Counted from the first letter of the stretch, positions 1 to 10,018 are shown. The stretch is 64,000 nucleotides of DNA from Corallococcus macrosporus (GCF_017302985.1 NZ_JAFIMU010000007.1:186001-250000); one strand, 5' to 3'. A program made the numbers and translations. Notes: generated from the sequence alone by a model not told the origin.

Positions 1-1803
1 GATGAGGTCGGACGCCTCGCGGGTGACCTCCGCGCCGGTGCGGCCCATGGCGATGCCGATGTGCGCCTCGCGCAGGGCCGGGGCGTCGTTCACGCCGTCG
101 CCCGTCATGGCGACCACCTCTCCGCGCGCCTTCCACCCCCGGACGATTTGAAGCTTCTGTTCCGCCGTGGCCCGCGCGTGCACGATGCCCTCCGGGGATT
201 CGCCCTCGCGCAGGAGGCCCAGCTCCTTCGCGATGGCCAGGGCCGTGGCGGGGTGGTCGCCGGTGATCATCACCGTGCGCACCCCGGCCTCGCGCGCCGC
301 GCGCACGGCCTCCACGGCTTCGGGCCGGGGCGGATCCGCCAGGCCCACCAGCCCCACCAGCGTGAGGTCCCGCTCCTCGGGGCCCTTCCCCTCCGCCACC
401 GCCAGCACGCGCAGGGCGCGCCCCGCCAGCGAGGCCAGGGCCTCCGTCACGCCCGGAGGCACCTGCTTGCACAGCGGCAGCAGCGCCTCCAGCGCGCCCT
501 TCACGTAGAGCACGCCGTCCGAGCGCAGGATGCTCATGCGCCGCCGGTCCGAATCAAAGGGCTGCTCCGACACGCGGGGGCGCTCGCGCTCCACGTCCGC
601 GCGCTCCACGCCCGTCGCCCGCGCGGCCACGAGCAGCGCCAGCTCCGTGGGGTCGCCCGCGCCGGGCCCCTCCTGGCCCCGCGCCGGCAGCTCCGCGTCA
701 CAGCACGCCGCGGCCACCTCCAGCACGCGGTGCGCGGACGCCGGGGGCCACACCTCGCGCACCTCCATGATGCCCAGGGTGAGCGTGCCCGTCTTGTCCG
801 TGCAGATGACCGTGGCGGAGCCCAGCGTCTCCACCGCTTGCATCCGCCGCACCAGCACGTGGCCCTTCACCATGCGCTGCACACCCACCGCGAGCGCGAG
901 CGTCACCACCGTGGGCAGCCCCTCCGGCACCGCCGCGACCGCGAGCGCCACCGCCGCGAGCAGCAGCGCCACGCCCGACTCGCCTCGCATCAGCCCCAGC
1001 CCCGCGACCAGGGCCCCCACCGCCACGCACAGCACCAGCAGCATGCGGGTGACGCCCTCCAGCCGCTGCTGCAGCGGGGTCTGCGACACCTGCGCCGTGC
1101 GCACCAGGTGCGCGATGCGGCCCAGCTCCGTCTCCATGCCGGTGGCCGTCACCTCCGCGACCGCCGTGCCCGCCGCCACGGACGTTCCCATGAAGACGCG
1201 GTCCCTGCGCTCCGCCAGCGGGGTGGAGTCCGGCAGCGCGCCCACCTGCTTGTCCACCGGCGTGCTCTCCCCGGTGAGCGCCGCCTCCAGGGTGAGCAGC
1301 GCGTGCGCGGTGAGCAGCCGCGCGTCCGCGGCCACCACGTCCCCGGCCTCCAGCACCAGCGCGTCCCCCGGCACCACCTGGGACGCCGGAATCACGGCGC
1401 TCACGCCGTCGCGCAGCACCCGTGCGCCAGGCGCGGTGAGCGCGCGCAGGGCCAGCACGGCGCGGTCCGCGCGGTACTCCTGGAGGAAACCCACCAGCGC
1501 GTTGAGCACCACGATGGTGGCGATGGCCACCGCGTCCGCGCCCTCCCCCAGCAGCGCCGCCACGCCGCACGCCCCCAGCAGCAGCCACACCATGCCGGAG
1601 CGGAACTGACGGGCCAGGAAGCGCCACGCGGAAGCGGGCTGCTCGCGCGTCAGCGTGTTGGGGCCATGCTGGCGGAGCCGCGCCTCCGCCTCCTGCTGGC
1701 CCAGCCCCATGCGCTGCTCCGGAGCCGCCGCCACCGCCACCGCCACCTCGCCATGTGCCGCGCTCACCGCGCCACCTTCCTTGGGGAGCGCCCGCCAGGG
1801 CAT
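1..1803 (-). CDS. P-type cation-transporting ATPase (partial, C-terminus outside window)
   Basis: An ATP-driven cation pump of the inner membrane, 601 codons visible, cut by the left edge. The actuator-domain TGES is at residues 177-180, the phosphorylated Asp is D336 in DKTGTLT, and the hinge TGDGVND is at 567-573. Hydrophobic pairs lie around residues 65-100 and 245-300. The N-terminal sequence (LRQHGPNTL, AWRFLARQF) is that of P2-type pumps such as bacterial Ca/Mg ATPases; the ion-binding helices that would decide the substrate lie outside. The ATG at 1803 is the first in-frame Met before the cation-ATPase N-domain. It is divergent from the universal stress gene across a 289-bp gap. Confidence 0.93.
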   Translation of the reverse strand, partial: MPWRALPKEGGAVSAAHGEVAVAVAAAPEQRMGLGQQEAEARLRQHGPNTLTREQPASAWRFLARQFRSGMVWLLLGACGVAALLGEGADAVAIATIVVLNALVGFLQEYRADRAVLALRALTAPGARVLRDGVSAVIPASQVVPGDALVLEAGDVVAADARLLTAHALLTLEAALTGESTPVDKQVGALPDSTPLAERRDRVFMGTSVAAGTAVAEVTATGMETELGRIAHLVRTAQVSQTPLQQRLEGVTRMLLVLCVAVGALVAGLGLMRGESGVALLLAAVALAVAAVPEGLPTVVTLALAVGVQRMVKGHVLVRRMQAVETLGSATVICTDKTGTLTLGIMEVREVWPPASAHRVLEVAAACCDAELPARGQEGPGAGDPTELALLVAARATGVERADVERERPRVSEQPFDSDRRRMSILRSDGVLYVKGALEALLPLCKQVPPGVTEALASLAGRALRVLAVAEGKGPEERDLTLVGLVGLADPPRPEAVEAVRAAREAGVRTVMITGDHPATALAIAKELGLLREGESPEGIVHARATAEQKLQIVRGWKARGEVVAMTGDGVNDAPALREAHIGIAMGRTGAEVTREASDLI

Positions 1804-2092
1804 CGCGCGCGGAGGCCGCGCTCGGGGTCCAGCCAGCCAGGTAGGCTCATCTCGGGTCGCTCCGGCGCCAGGGGTTGTCCGGCCGGATTGCGAAGCCCGT
1901 GCCGCGAGGAGATGGCAGGCCCGGAGCAGCGGAGCGCGCAGCTTTTGCGCCCGCGCCCCCAGCCACCGCAAGCGTTGCGCGGGCGGGGGCCGGGCGCGCC
2001 GGGCCGGCGGACGGCACGCATCCTGAAAAGGCCTGGGGGCAGCAATGGGGCGTGCCCCCAGCGTTCGCCAACCCTCCATCCGGAGTCATTCC

Positions 2093-3382
2093 ATGTCCAT
2101 CGTCTGCGCAACCGACCTCTCCGAGGGTTCCCGTCAGGCCGCGGAGGTGGCCGCGCGCATCGCGGCCCGCCGGGGCCAGCCGCTCTGGCTCGTCCATCAA
2201 ATCCATCCGGATCAGCTCCGGGTCGCGGCCGAGCCCGTGCGCGAGGGCCTGCGGGCGCTGCTGCGCGAGGAGACGCGGCGGCTGGAGCCCCTGGGCGCGC
2301 GGGTGGAGTCCACCCTGCTGGAGAGCGCCTCCGCGCGGGCCCTGGCCGTCTTCTGTGAAGCGCACGAGGCGCGGCTGCTGCTGGTGGGGACGCCGCGCGA
2401 CGAGCCCGCCGCCCTGGGTTCGGGCGTCAGCCTGGAGCGCATCGCGCGCAACTGCGCGGTGCCGCTGCTGCGGGTGCGCGACGCCGCGCCCTTCGAGGCC
2501 TGGCTTGGAGGGACCCGGCCCCTGCGCGTGATGTTCGGCGTGGACCGCTCCCACGGCAGCGAGGCCGCCCGGCGCTGGCTGACGGAGCTGGCCGCGGATG
2601 GGCCCCTGGAGCTGCTGGCGGGGCACGTCTACTACGCCTTCGAGCAGTGCCGGCGCCTGGGGCTGCCCACGCCCATGAACCTGGATGAGGTGGCGCCCCG
2701 CATCGAGGAGGTGCTCCACCGGGAGATCTCGGCGCTGGCGGCCCCGGACACCGGCGCCGCGCCGCGCGTGCACCTGCGCATGGCGGTGGGGCGCGCCGCG
2801 GACCACCTGGTGGACCTGGCCCGCGAGGCGGAGGCGGACCTGCTGGTGGTGGGAACGCACCCGCACAACGTCCTGGGCAACCTGGCCTCGGTGGCGCACC
2901 ACGCCCTGCGGCTCGCGCCCATGGCGGCGGCCGTGGTGCCGGTGACGCCCGCGGCCTCCCGTGGCGAGGCGCCGCTGCCCCAGGTGCGGCGGCTGCTGGT
3001 GGCCACGGACCTGTCGCCGCTCGCGGACGAGGCCATTCCGTTCGCCTTCGCGCTGGCCCCCACGGGCGCGGAGGTGCACCTGGTGACGGTGGTCCCCGAA
3101 CGCGCCGGCGCGGACCTCCACCGCGACCTGAAGCAGCGCCTGATGGAGCGCGTGCCGCGGGGGCTGGACACCCGGAACGTCACCACGCGGCTGGAGGTCC
3201 TCCACGGCGAGGACGTCGCGCTCGCGCTCGTGCAGGCCGCGGAGCGGATGGACGCGGAGCTGGTCTGCCTGGGCTCGCGCGGCCACGGGGGCATGAAGGA
3301 GGCGCTGCTCGGGTCGGTGGCGCGCAAGGTGCTGGCCCAGAGCCGCCGGCCCGTGCTCGTGCTGCGTCCGCCCGTGCGCTGA
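2093..3382 (+). CDS. Universal stress protein with three tandem Usp domains
   Basis: A 429-residue cytosolic stress protein. Three alpha/beta Usp units follow each other: about 1-145 (starts SIVCATDLSEGS), about 148-290 (RVMFGVDRSHGS, ends LLVVGTHPHNVLGNL) and about 298-429 (RLLVATDLSPLADEA). Only the last has an intact ATP-binding pattern G-x2-G-x9-G-S (GSRGHGG...LLGS); the first two are degenerate, so one unit probably binds nucleotide. Two-domain Usp proteins are common and three-domain ones less so. The ATG at 2093 is chosen because the Usp fold begins at once; an upstream ATG at 2045 would add 16 unrelated residues. It may share stress control with the divergent pump. Confidence 0.92.
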   Translation: MSIVCATDLSEGSRQAAEVAARIAARRGQPLWLVHQIHPDQLRVAAEPVREGLRALLREETRRLEPLGARVESTLLESASARALAVFCEAHEARLLLVGTPRDEPAALGSGVSLERIARNCAVPLLRVRDAAPFEAWLGGTRPLRVMFGVDRSHGSEAARRWLTELAADGPLELLAGHVYYAFEQCRRLGLPTPMNLDEVAPRIEEVLHREISALAAPDTGAAPRVHLRMAVGRAADHLVDLAREAEADLLVVGTHPHNVLGNLASVAHHALRLAPMAAAVVPVTPAASRGEAPLPQVRRLLVATDLSPLADEAIPFAFALAPTGAEVHLVTVVPERAGADLHRDLKQRLMERVPRGLDTRNVTTRLEVLHGEDVALALVQAAERMDAELVCLGSRGHGGMKEALLGSVARKVLAQSRRPVLVLRPPVR

Positions 3383-3414
3383 GAAGCGCGGACATCCCCG
3401 GCGCTCGCGCTTCT

Positions 3415-4212
3415 TCAGCGGGCGCCGGTGACGACGACGGCCTCGGGGGTGCACGCCAGCAGCGCCGCCAGCTCCTGAACGCTCTGCTCGCGGCGCACCC
3501 GCAGGGCGAGCACCTCCAGCTCCAGCGCCTGGTTCGCGCGCAGGAGCGCGAGCACGTCCTCCAGCGGCACCCGGCCCTCCACCAGTCCCCCCCGGGCCCG
3601 GGCGAACGCCTCCGCCTGGACGGGCACGAGCGCCGCCAGCGTGGCGAGCCGCGCCTGGAGCCCCGCGTGCTCACGCACGTATGCGCGCACCAGCTCGCGC
3701 CTGGAGGCGTCGTGAACGCGCGCCAGGAGGGGGGCCGGGTCCAGGGTCACGTCCGCGAGCCACGGCTCGGGCGGGTCCCCCGGAAGCCGCCGGAGCGCGG
3801 GGTCCAGCTCCAGCCCCGCGGCCAGCAGCCACCGGGCACGCTGGTCGGCCCGGGCGGCCACCCGTGCATCGAGCGCCGCCAGCTCCCGCTCCAATCGCCG
3901 CCGGTCGCGCTCGGGCAGCGGCGCGACGTCCCGCTCTGTCTCCGGGCCCGGGTTCCGCGTGCCGCGCGACAGCAGCTCCGCGACGTCATCGCGCGCCGCC
4001 GCCTCGATGCGCGCCGCCTCCTCGTTCTCCCGCAGGCGCAGCCCGGCCTGGGCGGCCTGCCGGGCACGCTCCCCGGACGCCACGCCCATCCGCGCGAGCC
4101 CATCCTGCGCCAGCGCGCCAGGAGGCCCCAGACACAGACACAGGGAGAGCAGCAGCCGGTGCGGGAAGCGCATGAGGGAACCCGACCGCCGGGGCAGGCC
4201 GCGGGCGCTCAC
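3415..4212 (-). CDS. Predicted secreted or periplasmic helical protein
   Basis: Function not recognised. A hydrophobic export signal (RLLLSLCLCLGPPGALAQ) is followed by about 230 mostly helical residues rich in Ala, Arg, Glu and Leu. The segment ARGGLVEGRVPLEDVLALLRANQALELEVLALRVRREQSVQEL resembles the long helices of TolC-like outer-membrane factors, but the protein is about half the usual length, so any TolC relationship is weak inference. Two starts are possible: GTG at 4212, whose GTGA overlaps the stop of the upstream gene (translational coupling), or ATG at 4173 directly before the signal peptide. It is the second gene of a two-gene unit. Confidence 0.75.
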   Translation of the reverse strand: MSARGLPRRSGSLMRFPHRLLLSLCLCLGPPGALAQDGLARMGVASGERARQAAQAGLRLRENEEAARIEAAARDDVAELLSRGTRNPGPETERDVAPLPERDRRRLERELAALDARVAARADQRARWLLAAGLELDPALRRLPGDPPEPWLADVTLDPAPLLARVHDASRRELVRAYVREHAGLQARLATLAALVPVQAEAFARARGGLVEGRVPLEDVLALLRANQALELEVLALRVRREQSVQELAALLACTPEAVVVTGAR

Positions 4213-4475
4213 CGGCGGGGCGCGGCGCGCCCGTCCCGGTGCTCGTGGATCTCCTTGTTCAGCTCGCGCAGGTGCCGCAGCAGCTCATCCATCAGCCACT
4301 GCCCTTCCCGCGTCATCTCGTCGGCCCGCTGCTCGGCCTCCCGCACCTGCGGCTCCAGCATCTGCCAGCGCTCGCGGACCTCCATCCCCGCGAGGTGCAT
4401 CTTCAACCGCAGTTCGTCGCGCAGCGTGCGAACCATCTCCAGCTTCGGCATCTGCTTCAGGGTGTTCTCAGCCAT
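4209..4475 (-). CDS. Small coiled-coil protein of unknown function
   Basis: An 88-residue cytosolic protein (MAENTLKQMPKLEMVRTLRD...) with a heptad-like pattern over nearly its whole length and many Glu, Arg and Leu residues, ending in a basic tail RAAPRR. No enzymatic motif is visible. It may be a small scaffold or partner protein. Its TGA overlaps a GTG start of the following gene by four bases, so the two are probably translated together. The ATG at 4475 is the only one that gives a compact protein; upstream in-frame sequence is intergenic in character. Confidence 0.7.
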   Translation of the reverse strand: MAENTLKQMPKLEMVRTLRDELRLKMHLAGMEVRERWQMLEPQVREAEQRADEMTREGQWLMDELLRHLRELNKEIHEHRDGRAAPRR

Positions 4476-4682
4476 GGTGTGCCCCTTCCGGTCCGAAGAC
4501 CGCGCCCCCTTCCATTGCATCAACGGCGCCAGCCCCACGGCGCCCTGGAGGGTTTCGCGTCCGCGCAATTCCTGCGGAGGCACGCGCAAGAAAGGCGCGC
4601 ACCCCCTGGCAAACACAGACGCGCGTCGCCTCCCGCGGCGTCTGGATTCACAAGCGGCGCGGCGCGGATAGAGTCCTGGCCC

Positions 4683-5543
4683 ATGCACGTCCTGCATCGC
4701 GGTCAGGCCCCTCAGCAGCCCCTCCTCCTGCGGCCCCTGTTCGGCGGGGTGCAGCGCATTGGCCTTCGCTCGGAGACCACCACCATGCTGCGCGACGCGG
4801 GCCGCAGCAGGCCCGGCGTCCCCATGCCGGGCGTGCAGATGGTGATGGCCGTGGAGGTGCTGCGCGTGCTCCCGGACGGCGCCGCGCGCTACCGCTTCAC
4901 GCTGGAGGAGGTGGACCTGCTCGTCGCCGCGCGCACGCCCGTGCGCACCGTGGAGGCGGCGCGCGCGCAGCTGTCGCCCCTGCCCGGCCTGAAGGGCGAA
5001 GGCCAGGTGGATCCGCGCGGCCGCTCCAGCGGCTTCGAGTGGAAGCTGCCCGCGGACCTCGCCGCGCCCGTGCGCGGTCAGATGCAGCAGCTGGCGGGCC
5101 TTCTCAAGGACCTGGGCAGCTTCCTGCCCACCGAAGCCGTGGGCGTGGGGGCCCGCTGGGAACAGCAGGGCGCGGGGAGCGGAGCCCTCACCGGAGCCAC
5201 CACGCGCGTGGAACTGCGCAGCCTGGAGGGCCTGTCCGTGGGGCTGCGCCTCCAGATGGAGACGCCGCGCACGCCCCAGCCCGTCCCCGCCTCGCTCCGC
5301 CCGCCCCCGGGTGAGAAGGGCGAGGCCACCATGCACACCGAGGCGAAGGGCCACGGCGGCTGCATGCTCTCCCTGGACCGGCTGTGGCCCGTCCGCCTGG
5401 AGCTGGACGTGGAGTCCCACGTCGCCGTCCGCGCCGGCACCGAGGACGCGCCCAAGCGCTTCGACGGGTTCACCACCTCCCGGCTCCAGGTCCGCGAGCT
5501 GTCCTTCACCCCGCCCCGTCTGCGTGCGGCTCGCACCGTGTAG
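4683..5543 (+). CDS. Hypothetical protein
   Basis: A 286-residue protein without signal peptide, lipobox or membrane segment. Alternating beta-strand-like segments (MVMAVEVLRVLPDGAARYRFTLEEVDLLVA) and a region matching whole-protein beta-sandwich behaviour (VRLELDVESHVAVRA) suggest a beta-rich fold. I do not recognise a named family with certainty. An alternative ATG at 4783 (MLRDAGRSRPG) would drop 33 residues. It stands alone, divergent from the small coiled-coil gene and 166 bp before the annexin-repeat gene. Confidence 0.7.
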   Translation: MHVLHRGQAPQQPLLLRPLFGGVQRIGLRSETTTMLRDAGRSRPGVPMPGVQMVMAVEVLRVLPDGAARYRFTLEEVDLLVAARTPVRTVEAARAQLSPLPGLKGEGQVDPRGRSSGFEWKLPADLAAPVRGQMQQLAGLLKDLGSFLPTEAVGVGARWEQQGAGSGALTGATTRVELRSLEGLSVGLRLQMETPRTPQPVPASLRPPPGEKGEATMHTEAKGHGGCMLSLDRLWPVRLELDVESHVAVRAGTEDAPKRFDGFTTSRLQVRELSFTPPRLRAARTV

Positions 5544-5709
5544 GCGCATGCCCACCTGAAAATCCGGTCCGCCGGGTCATCCGGCAACCCGGGGCCGGGC
5601 TGGTGCGATAATAGGGAAAAGGATTGCACCCGGTGGCGGGGGACGCCGCGGTTCCAGGGCGCCAGCATTTTGGACCCACCGAGGGCAGAGCAGTCTTCGG
5701 AGACAGACG

Positions 5710-8700
5710 ATGGCGATCGACGGACCTCGCAACAACGGCCTCCCGCGCACGCTCCCGCAGCAGCCGCCGGCGCCCAAGCCCGCTCCTCCCCCTCCACCCC
5801 CGCCGCCTCCGGCTCCCAAGCCCGCGCCCCGGGACAGCTCCAGCTTCGAGCCGCGCCCCCAGGCCCGGACCAGCGCGTCGCCGGGCGCGGCCGCCGCTGC
5901 CGCCGCCGCCGCCGCGAAGGCCGCCGCCGCAGCGAAGGCCGCCGCCGCAGCGACGACCGCGAACGCCGTCCCGCAGCGCAACACCGTCATCGGTCCGCCG
6001 GCCCCCGCTCAGCCTCAGGCGCCCGCCACCCCGCCGTACACCCAGGCCCAGGCGGACAAGGACGCCAGCGCCCTGCGTGAGGCCATGGACGGCGGCATGA
6101 CCGGGTGGGGCACCGACGAGGACAAGATCTTCAAGACGCTGGAGGGCAAGACGCCGGATCAAATCGCGATGATCCGCCAGTCCTACCAGGACCACTACGG
6201 CAAGAACCTGGACGCCAAGATCCGCGACGAGCTGGGCGGCTCCGACCTGCAGCGCGCGGAAGGGCTGCTCCAGGGCAACGCGGCGAAGAGCGACGCGGTC
6301 AACCTCCAGTCGGAGATGGACAGCGTCTTCGGCTCCAACGAGGACATGCTCAAGGTGCTGGAGAAGCGCTCCCCCGCGGAGCGCCACGCCATCGCCCAGC
6401 AGTTCGCGGACCTGCACGGCGGCACGCCCGCGGGCCAGAAGCCCGAGGACGTGCTGCTCGCCCGCCTGAGCCGGGAGATGGACGGCGCGCAGCTGGCGCG
6501 CGCCCGGAGCATGCTCGGCGCGGGACAGGCCTCCACGCCCGCGGAGGCGAACGCGCTGGAGACGCAGGCGCTCAAGGCCGGCCTGGAAGAGGACATGGCC
6601 GGCTGGGGCACCGACGAGGGCCGCATCTTCGAGCGCCTGGAGCGGGCCACCCCGGAGCAGCGCGCCGTCCTCGCGCAGGACGCGGGGCTCAAGGCGAAGC
6701 TCAAGGACGAGCTGTCCACCGAGGAGTACGACCGCGCCATCGGCCTGATGCAGGGCAACCCGGCCCAGGCGGACGCGGCCCGGCTGCGCGAGGCCATGAA
6801 CGGCTTCTTCGGCGCCGACGAGAGCGGCGTGCGCGACATCCTCCAGGGCAAGGAGAAGGACGAGCTCGCCGCCATCAAGGCCGAGTACCAGCGCCAGACG
6901 GGCAAGTCGCTGGAGAGCCAGATTCAAGGCTGGGACCGCGGCGACCGCGACGTCACGATGCGCCTGCTCAACCCGCCCGCCGCCAACGACAAGCAGGGCC
7001 AGGCGGAGGCCACCGCCGAGCGGCTGCACCTGGCCATGGACGGCCTGGGCACGGACGAGGACGCCATCCGCTCCGCGCTGGCCGGCAAGTCGAAGACGGA
7101 CCTGGACGCCGTCGCCGCCGCCTACCAGCAGAAGTACGGCAAGGACCTGCGCGCGGAGCTGGACGGCGAGCTGGACGGCCGCGACGAGCTGGAGCTGCTC
7201 AAGCAGGACTACGACCTGGGCGCCATCGACCCCAACGACCCCAACGGCGCGCAGGAGCGCGTGCGGCGGCTGCGCGAGGTCCAGTCCAACGAGTCCGGCT
7301 TCGGCGTGAACCTGCTGGACGGCATCCAGCACCTCACCAAGGGCGAGTCCGACAACGACATCCTCAACCGCAACCTGGCCCGCGCCGACACGGCCATCCA
7401 GGCGGGTGACACCCAGCGCGCGAACACGCTGACGGGCTACGCCACGGACGACCTGACGGCGCTGCAGTCCGCCAAGGACTCGCTGGCGGAGACCACCGCC
7501 ACCGTGGCCGTCGTCGCCGCCACCACCGTGGCCGTCGTCGCGACGGGCGGCGCGGCCACGCCCCTGGCCATCGCCGGGTACGCGACGGTGGGCGCCACCA
7601 CGCGCGCGGCGACGTACGCCGCCATCCAGGGCGACGCGGCCGGGGCGCAGGACCTGAGCCGCCAGGCGCTCATCGGCGCCGTGGAGGGCGGCACGGCCGT
7701 GATTCCCATTGGCAAGGGCGCCAGCGCCGTCACGGGCGGCACGCGCGCCGCGGCCACCACCGCCACGGAGGCCGCGGCCCGCACGGCCGTGCGCGAGACG
7801 ACGGAAGGCACGGTGCGCGCCGCCATCAAGCAGGGCGTGAAGGAGGGCGCCATCGGCGGCGCGGCGGGCGGCGCCACGGACGCGGCCACGCAGAGCGAGA
7901 CGTGGAAGGACGGCGCCCTGACGGGCATGGGCCGCGTGGCCACCCGCGCGGTGACGGACGGCACCGTGGGCGCGGTGACGGGCGGCATCGTCAGCGGCGG
8001 CCTGGCCAAGGGCGGCGAGCTGCTCAAGCCGCGCGAAATCCCCGTGCTGCGCAACCCGGACCTGCCGGGCAACACCACCAAGGTGCGCTACGACAACGGC
8101 CAGGTGCGCATCGAGGCGGGGCCGCTCGCCACGCCCGCGGACATCGCCGCGCACCAGGACACGGCCCGCCTGCTCCAGAAGTACGAGGGGCCCACCGGGC
8201 AGATCCGCCAGCTCAAGGACCGCGTCCAGCAGGCCCTCACCAAGACGCCGGGCTACGGCACGCAGGGCTTCGAGTCCAAGCTGGAGGTGCAGAAGCTCAA
8301 GAACATCCTCGGCGGCCTGGAGGCGGCGCAGCAGCGCATCGACGACAGCATCGCCAGCATGAGCGGCAAGCCCTCCGCGGCCACCGTCGCCGAGCGCGCG
8401 GCGCTCCAGCGCGACATCGCCAACGTGGAGTTCCAGATTGAATTCCACGCGAAGCGGCTGGAGTCGCTGGCGCCGGGCACGGGCTCCGTGGCCATGCACG
8501 GCACGCCCACCGCGACGCCGGACTGGCCGGACGTGGGCAAGACGGTGAACACCGTGGGCCAGGTGCAGCCGCCCCCGACGGCCCCGATGAACGCGGCGGA
8601 GCAGGCCGCCATCAACGACCCGCGCCTGCCGACGGAGACGAAGCCCCAGTTCAAGGCCCGCCAGGCGGACGGGCACCGCGCGTACGCGGAGCGCACCTAC

Positions 8701-9363
8701 GACCCGAAGACGCGCACCCAGGCGGAGCTCAACCGGGACATGGACCCGAGCCCCTTCACCCGGGTGGATCCGACGACCGGGCAGAAGGTGCCCGTGGAGA
8801 CGCAGCAGTACGCCCGGGTCCGCGCGGAGAAGGCCCAGACGGAGATCCTGCGCCGCGGCGTCATCCGCGAGCAGCAGCTGGCGGACGCGTTCCCGAACGG
8901 CCCCACGCTCAACGTCAACGCCAACGACGCGGCCCACGGCGCCGCCCACAACGCGCACACCATCGACCGGCACGGCGCGGCGCTGCCCACGAACGTCGTG
9001 GACGCGCCTCCCGGAGCCCGCACCATCGAGAGCCGCGTCACCACGGGCGACGGCTGGGGGAGCATCGAGAACAACTCGTTCCAGTGGTCCAGCGACGCGA
9101 CCATGGACGCGACCATCAACAAGTACGTCGCCGACAACTGGAGCACCATCAAGGACGAGCTCGCCCTGTACGGCTACAGCGACCGCCTGAACATCCCCGC
9201 GCCCCCTGGCGTGACGGTGGGCAAGGGCTTCACGGCCACGGTGGACACGGCGGGCAACCGGACGGTGTCCGCCGCCACCGCGGGCAGCTACAACATCCGG
9301 CTGCGCCTCATCGACGGCACCCCGCCGCAGGTGATGGTATTGACCGCCTTCCCTGGTCCCTGA
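5710..9363 (+). CDS. Annexin-repeat protein with C-terminal RNase-like (BECR-type) toxin domain
   Basis: A 1217-residue protein with no signal peptide. The order is: Pro-rich and poly-Ala linker (about 10-110); five annexin-like repeats at about 117-187, 193-268, 282-350, 356-420 and 434-498, three with the G-x-GTDE calcium/phospholipid loop (GWGTDED, GWGTDEG, GLGTDED); a hydrophobic Gly/Ala-rich segment at about 590-770; a charged linker; and a C-terminus of about 140 residues. That end has HTIDRHG (H1083, H1088), an NNSFQWSSD segment and a final VLTAFPGP, the pattern of BECR/RNase A-like polymorphic toxin tips. The annexin repeats are strongly supported and the toxin assignment moderately. 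Two unknown genes follow closely, fitting toxin plus immunity order. Confidence 0.88.
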   Translation: MAIDGPRNNGLPRTLPQQPPAPKPAPPPPPPPPPAPKPAPRDSSSFEPRPQARTSASPGAAAAAAAAAAKAAAAAKAAAAATTANAVPQRNTVIGPPAPAQPQAPATPPYTQAQADKDASALREAMDGGMTGWGTDEDKIFKTLEGKTPDQIAMIRQSYQDHYGKNLDAKIRDELGGSDLQRAEGLLQGNAAKSDAVNLQSEMDSVFGSNEDMLKVLEKRSPAERHAIAQQFADLHGGTPAGQKPEDVLLARLSREMDGAQLARARSMLGAGQASTPAEANALETQALKAGLEEDMAGWGTDEGRIFERLERATPEQRAVLAQDAGLKAKLKDELSTEEYDRAIGLMQGNPAQADAARLREAMNGFFGADESGVRDILQGKEKDELAAIKAEYQRQTGKSLESQIQGWDRGDRDVTMRLLNPPAANDKQGQAEATAERLHLAMDGLGTDEDAIRSALAGKSKTDLDAVAAAYQQKYGKDLRAELDGELDGRDELELLKQDYDLGAIDPNDPNGAQERVRRLREVQSNESGFGVNLLDGIQHLTKGESDNDILNRNLARADTAIQAGDTQRANTLTGYATDDLTALQSAKDSLAETTATVAVVAATTVAVVATGGAATPLAIAGYATVGATTRAATYAAIQGDAAGAQDLSRQALIGAVEGGTAVIPIGKGASAVTGGTRAAATTATEAAARTAVRETTEGTVRAAIKQGVKEGAIGGAAGGATDAATQSETWKDGALTGMGRVATRAVTDGTVGAVTGGIVSGGLAKGGELLKPREIPVLRNPDLPGNTTKVRYDNGQVRIEAGPLATPADIAAHQDTARLLQKYEGPTGQIRQLKDRVQQALTKTPGYGTQGFESKLEVQKLKNILGGLEAAQQRIDDSIASMSGKPSAATVAERAALQRDIANVEFQIEFHAKRLESLAPGTGSVAMHGTPTATPDWPDVGKTVNTVGQVQPPPTAPMNAAEQAAINDPRLPTETKPQFKARQADGHRAYAERTYDPKTRTQAELNRDMDPSPFTRVDPTTGQKVPVETQQYARVRAEKAQTEILRRGVIREQQLADAFPNGPTLNVNANDAAHGAAHNAHTIDRHGAALPTNVVDAPPGARTIESRVTTGDGWGSIENNSFQWSSDATMDATINKYVADNWSTIKDELALYGYSDRLNIPAPPGVTVGKGFTATVDTAGNRTVSAATAGSYNIRLRLIDGTPPQVMVLTAFPGP

Positions 9364-9376
9364 GGCGAACCTCCCC

Positions 9377-10006
9377 ATGAACGCCGATCCCAAGGCAAGC
9401 GCCCGCTTCGAAGAGCTCAAGGCACGCATGGAGGCCCTCCAGAAGGCGCCCGCGCTGGAGAAGGCGCGCACCTTCCTGGAGGCCTTCTGCGCCCCCAACG
9501 GGGCCCTGTCCGAAGTGGAGGACCAGATCCAGCACGCGCTGGGCTTCAACGCCATCCCGGTGCGGACGGGGCTCGAAGGGCTGGAGGCCGTGCTCGCGGA
9601 CGCGAAGGTGCCGTCCGCGACGCTCGTGTCGCTGGCGCGTGAGGACGCGAAGCGCCAGGAGCTGCCCGCCACGCCCACCGCTGCCCGGGACTACCTGGGC
9701 CAGGTCGTGGCCGTGCTGCGCAAGCACCTGCCCAAGGAGCCCGAGGTCGAGGGCGTGGCCGGCTTCGGCATCGACGAGGTCTACAACCTGCGAGACCCAG
9801 CCGGGAAGCTGGAGCGGCTGCGCTGCATCGACGTGGTGGGCGTGGGCAAGGAGAGCTTCGCGGTGCTCGTGCCGGAGCACGCCAGCGAGGACAAGGGCCC
9901 CTTCACCGTCTACCGCTACCAGGCGGTGGTCGGGCAGCCCTTCAAGTACGACCGCGTGTCGGACGCGGCGCTCATCGCGAAGGTGCTCAAGGCGACCCAG
10001 GGCTGA
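9377..10006 (+). CDS. Unknown protein, candidate immunity protein
   Basis: A 209-residue soluble protein starting 13 bp after the annexin/toxin-like gene, with a GAGG ribosome site nine bases before the ATG. The first half is helical (MNADPKASARFEELKARMEAL) and the second half beta-rich (LERLRCIDVVGVGKESFAVLVP, GPFTVYRYQAVVGQPF). It has no export signal and no catalytic motif I recognise. The position directly behind a protein with a toxin-like C-terminus is the usual place for a cognate immunity protein; that role is inference from position alone. Confidence 0.72.
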   Translation: MNADPKASARFEELKARMEALQKAPALEKARTFLEAFCAPNGALSEVEDQIQHALGFNAIPVRTGLEGLEAVLADAKVPSATLVSLAREDAKRQELPATPTAARDYLGQVVAVLRKHLPKEPEVEGVAGFGIDEVYNLRDPAGKLERLRCIDVVGVGKESFAVLVPEHASEDKGPFTVYRYQAVVGQPFKYDRVSDAALIAKVLKATQG

Positions 10007-10018
10007 GCCGAGGCCGCC

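Noticed and set aside
61-2358. A 765-codon plus-strand open frame at the left end
   Set aside because: It is antisense to the P-type ATPase, whose catalytic motifs are intact on the minus strand, and it runs into the Usp gene in another frame.
5557-5709. A third copy of the 40-bp element or a sigma-54 promoter before the annexin-repeat gene
   Set aside because: No stretch matches the GACGGCAGTCATCAG core and no GG-N10-GC with acceptable boxes was found.
5506-9678. A 1390-codon minus-strand open frame
   Set aside because: It lies opposite the annexin-repeat gene; its sequence is Arg/Gly/Val/Leu low complexity without domains, a by-product of GC-rich codon use.
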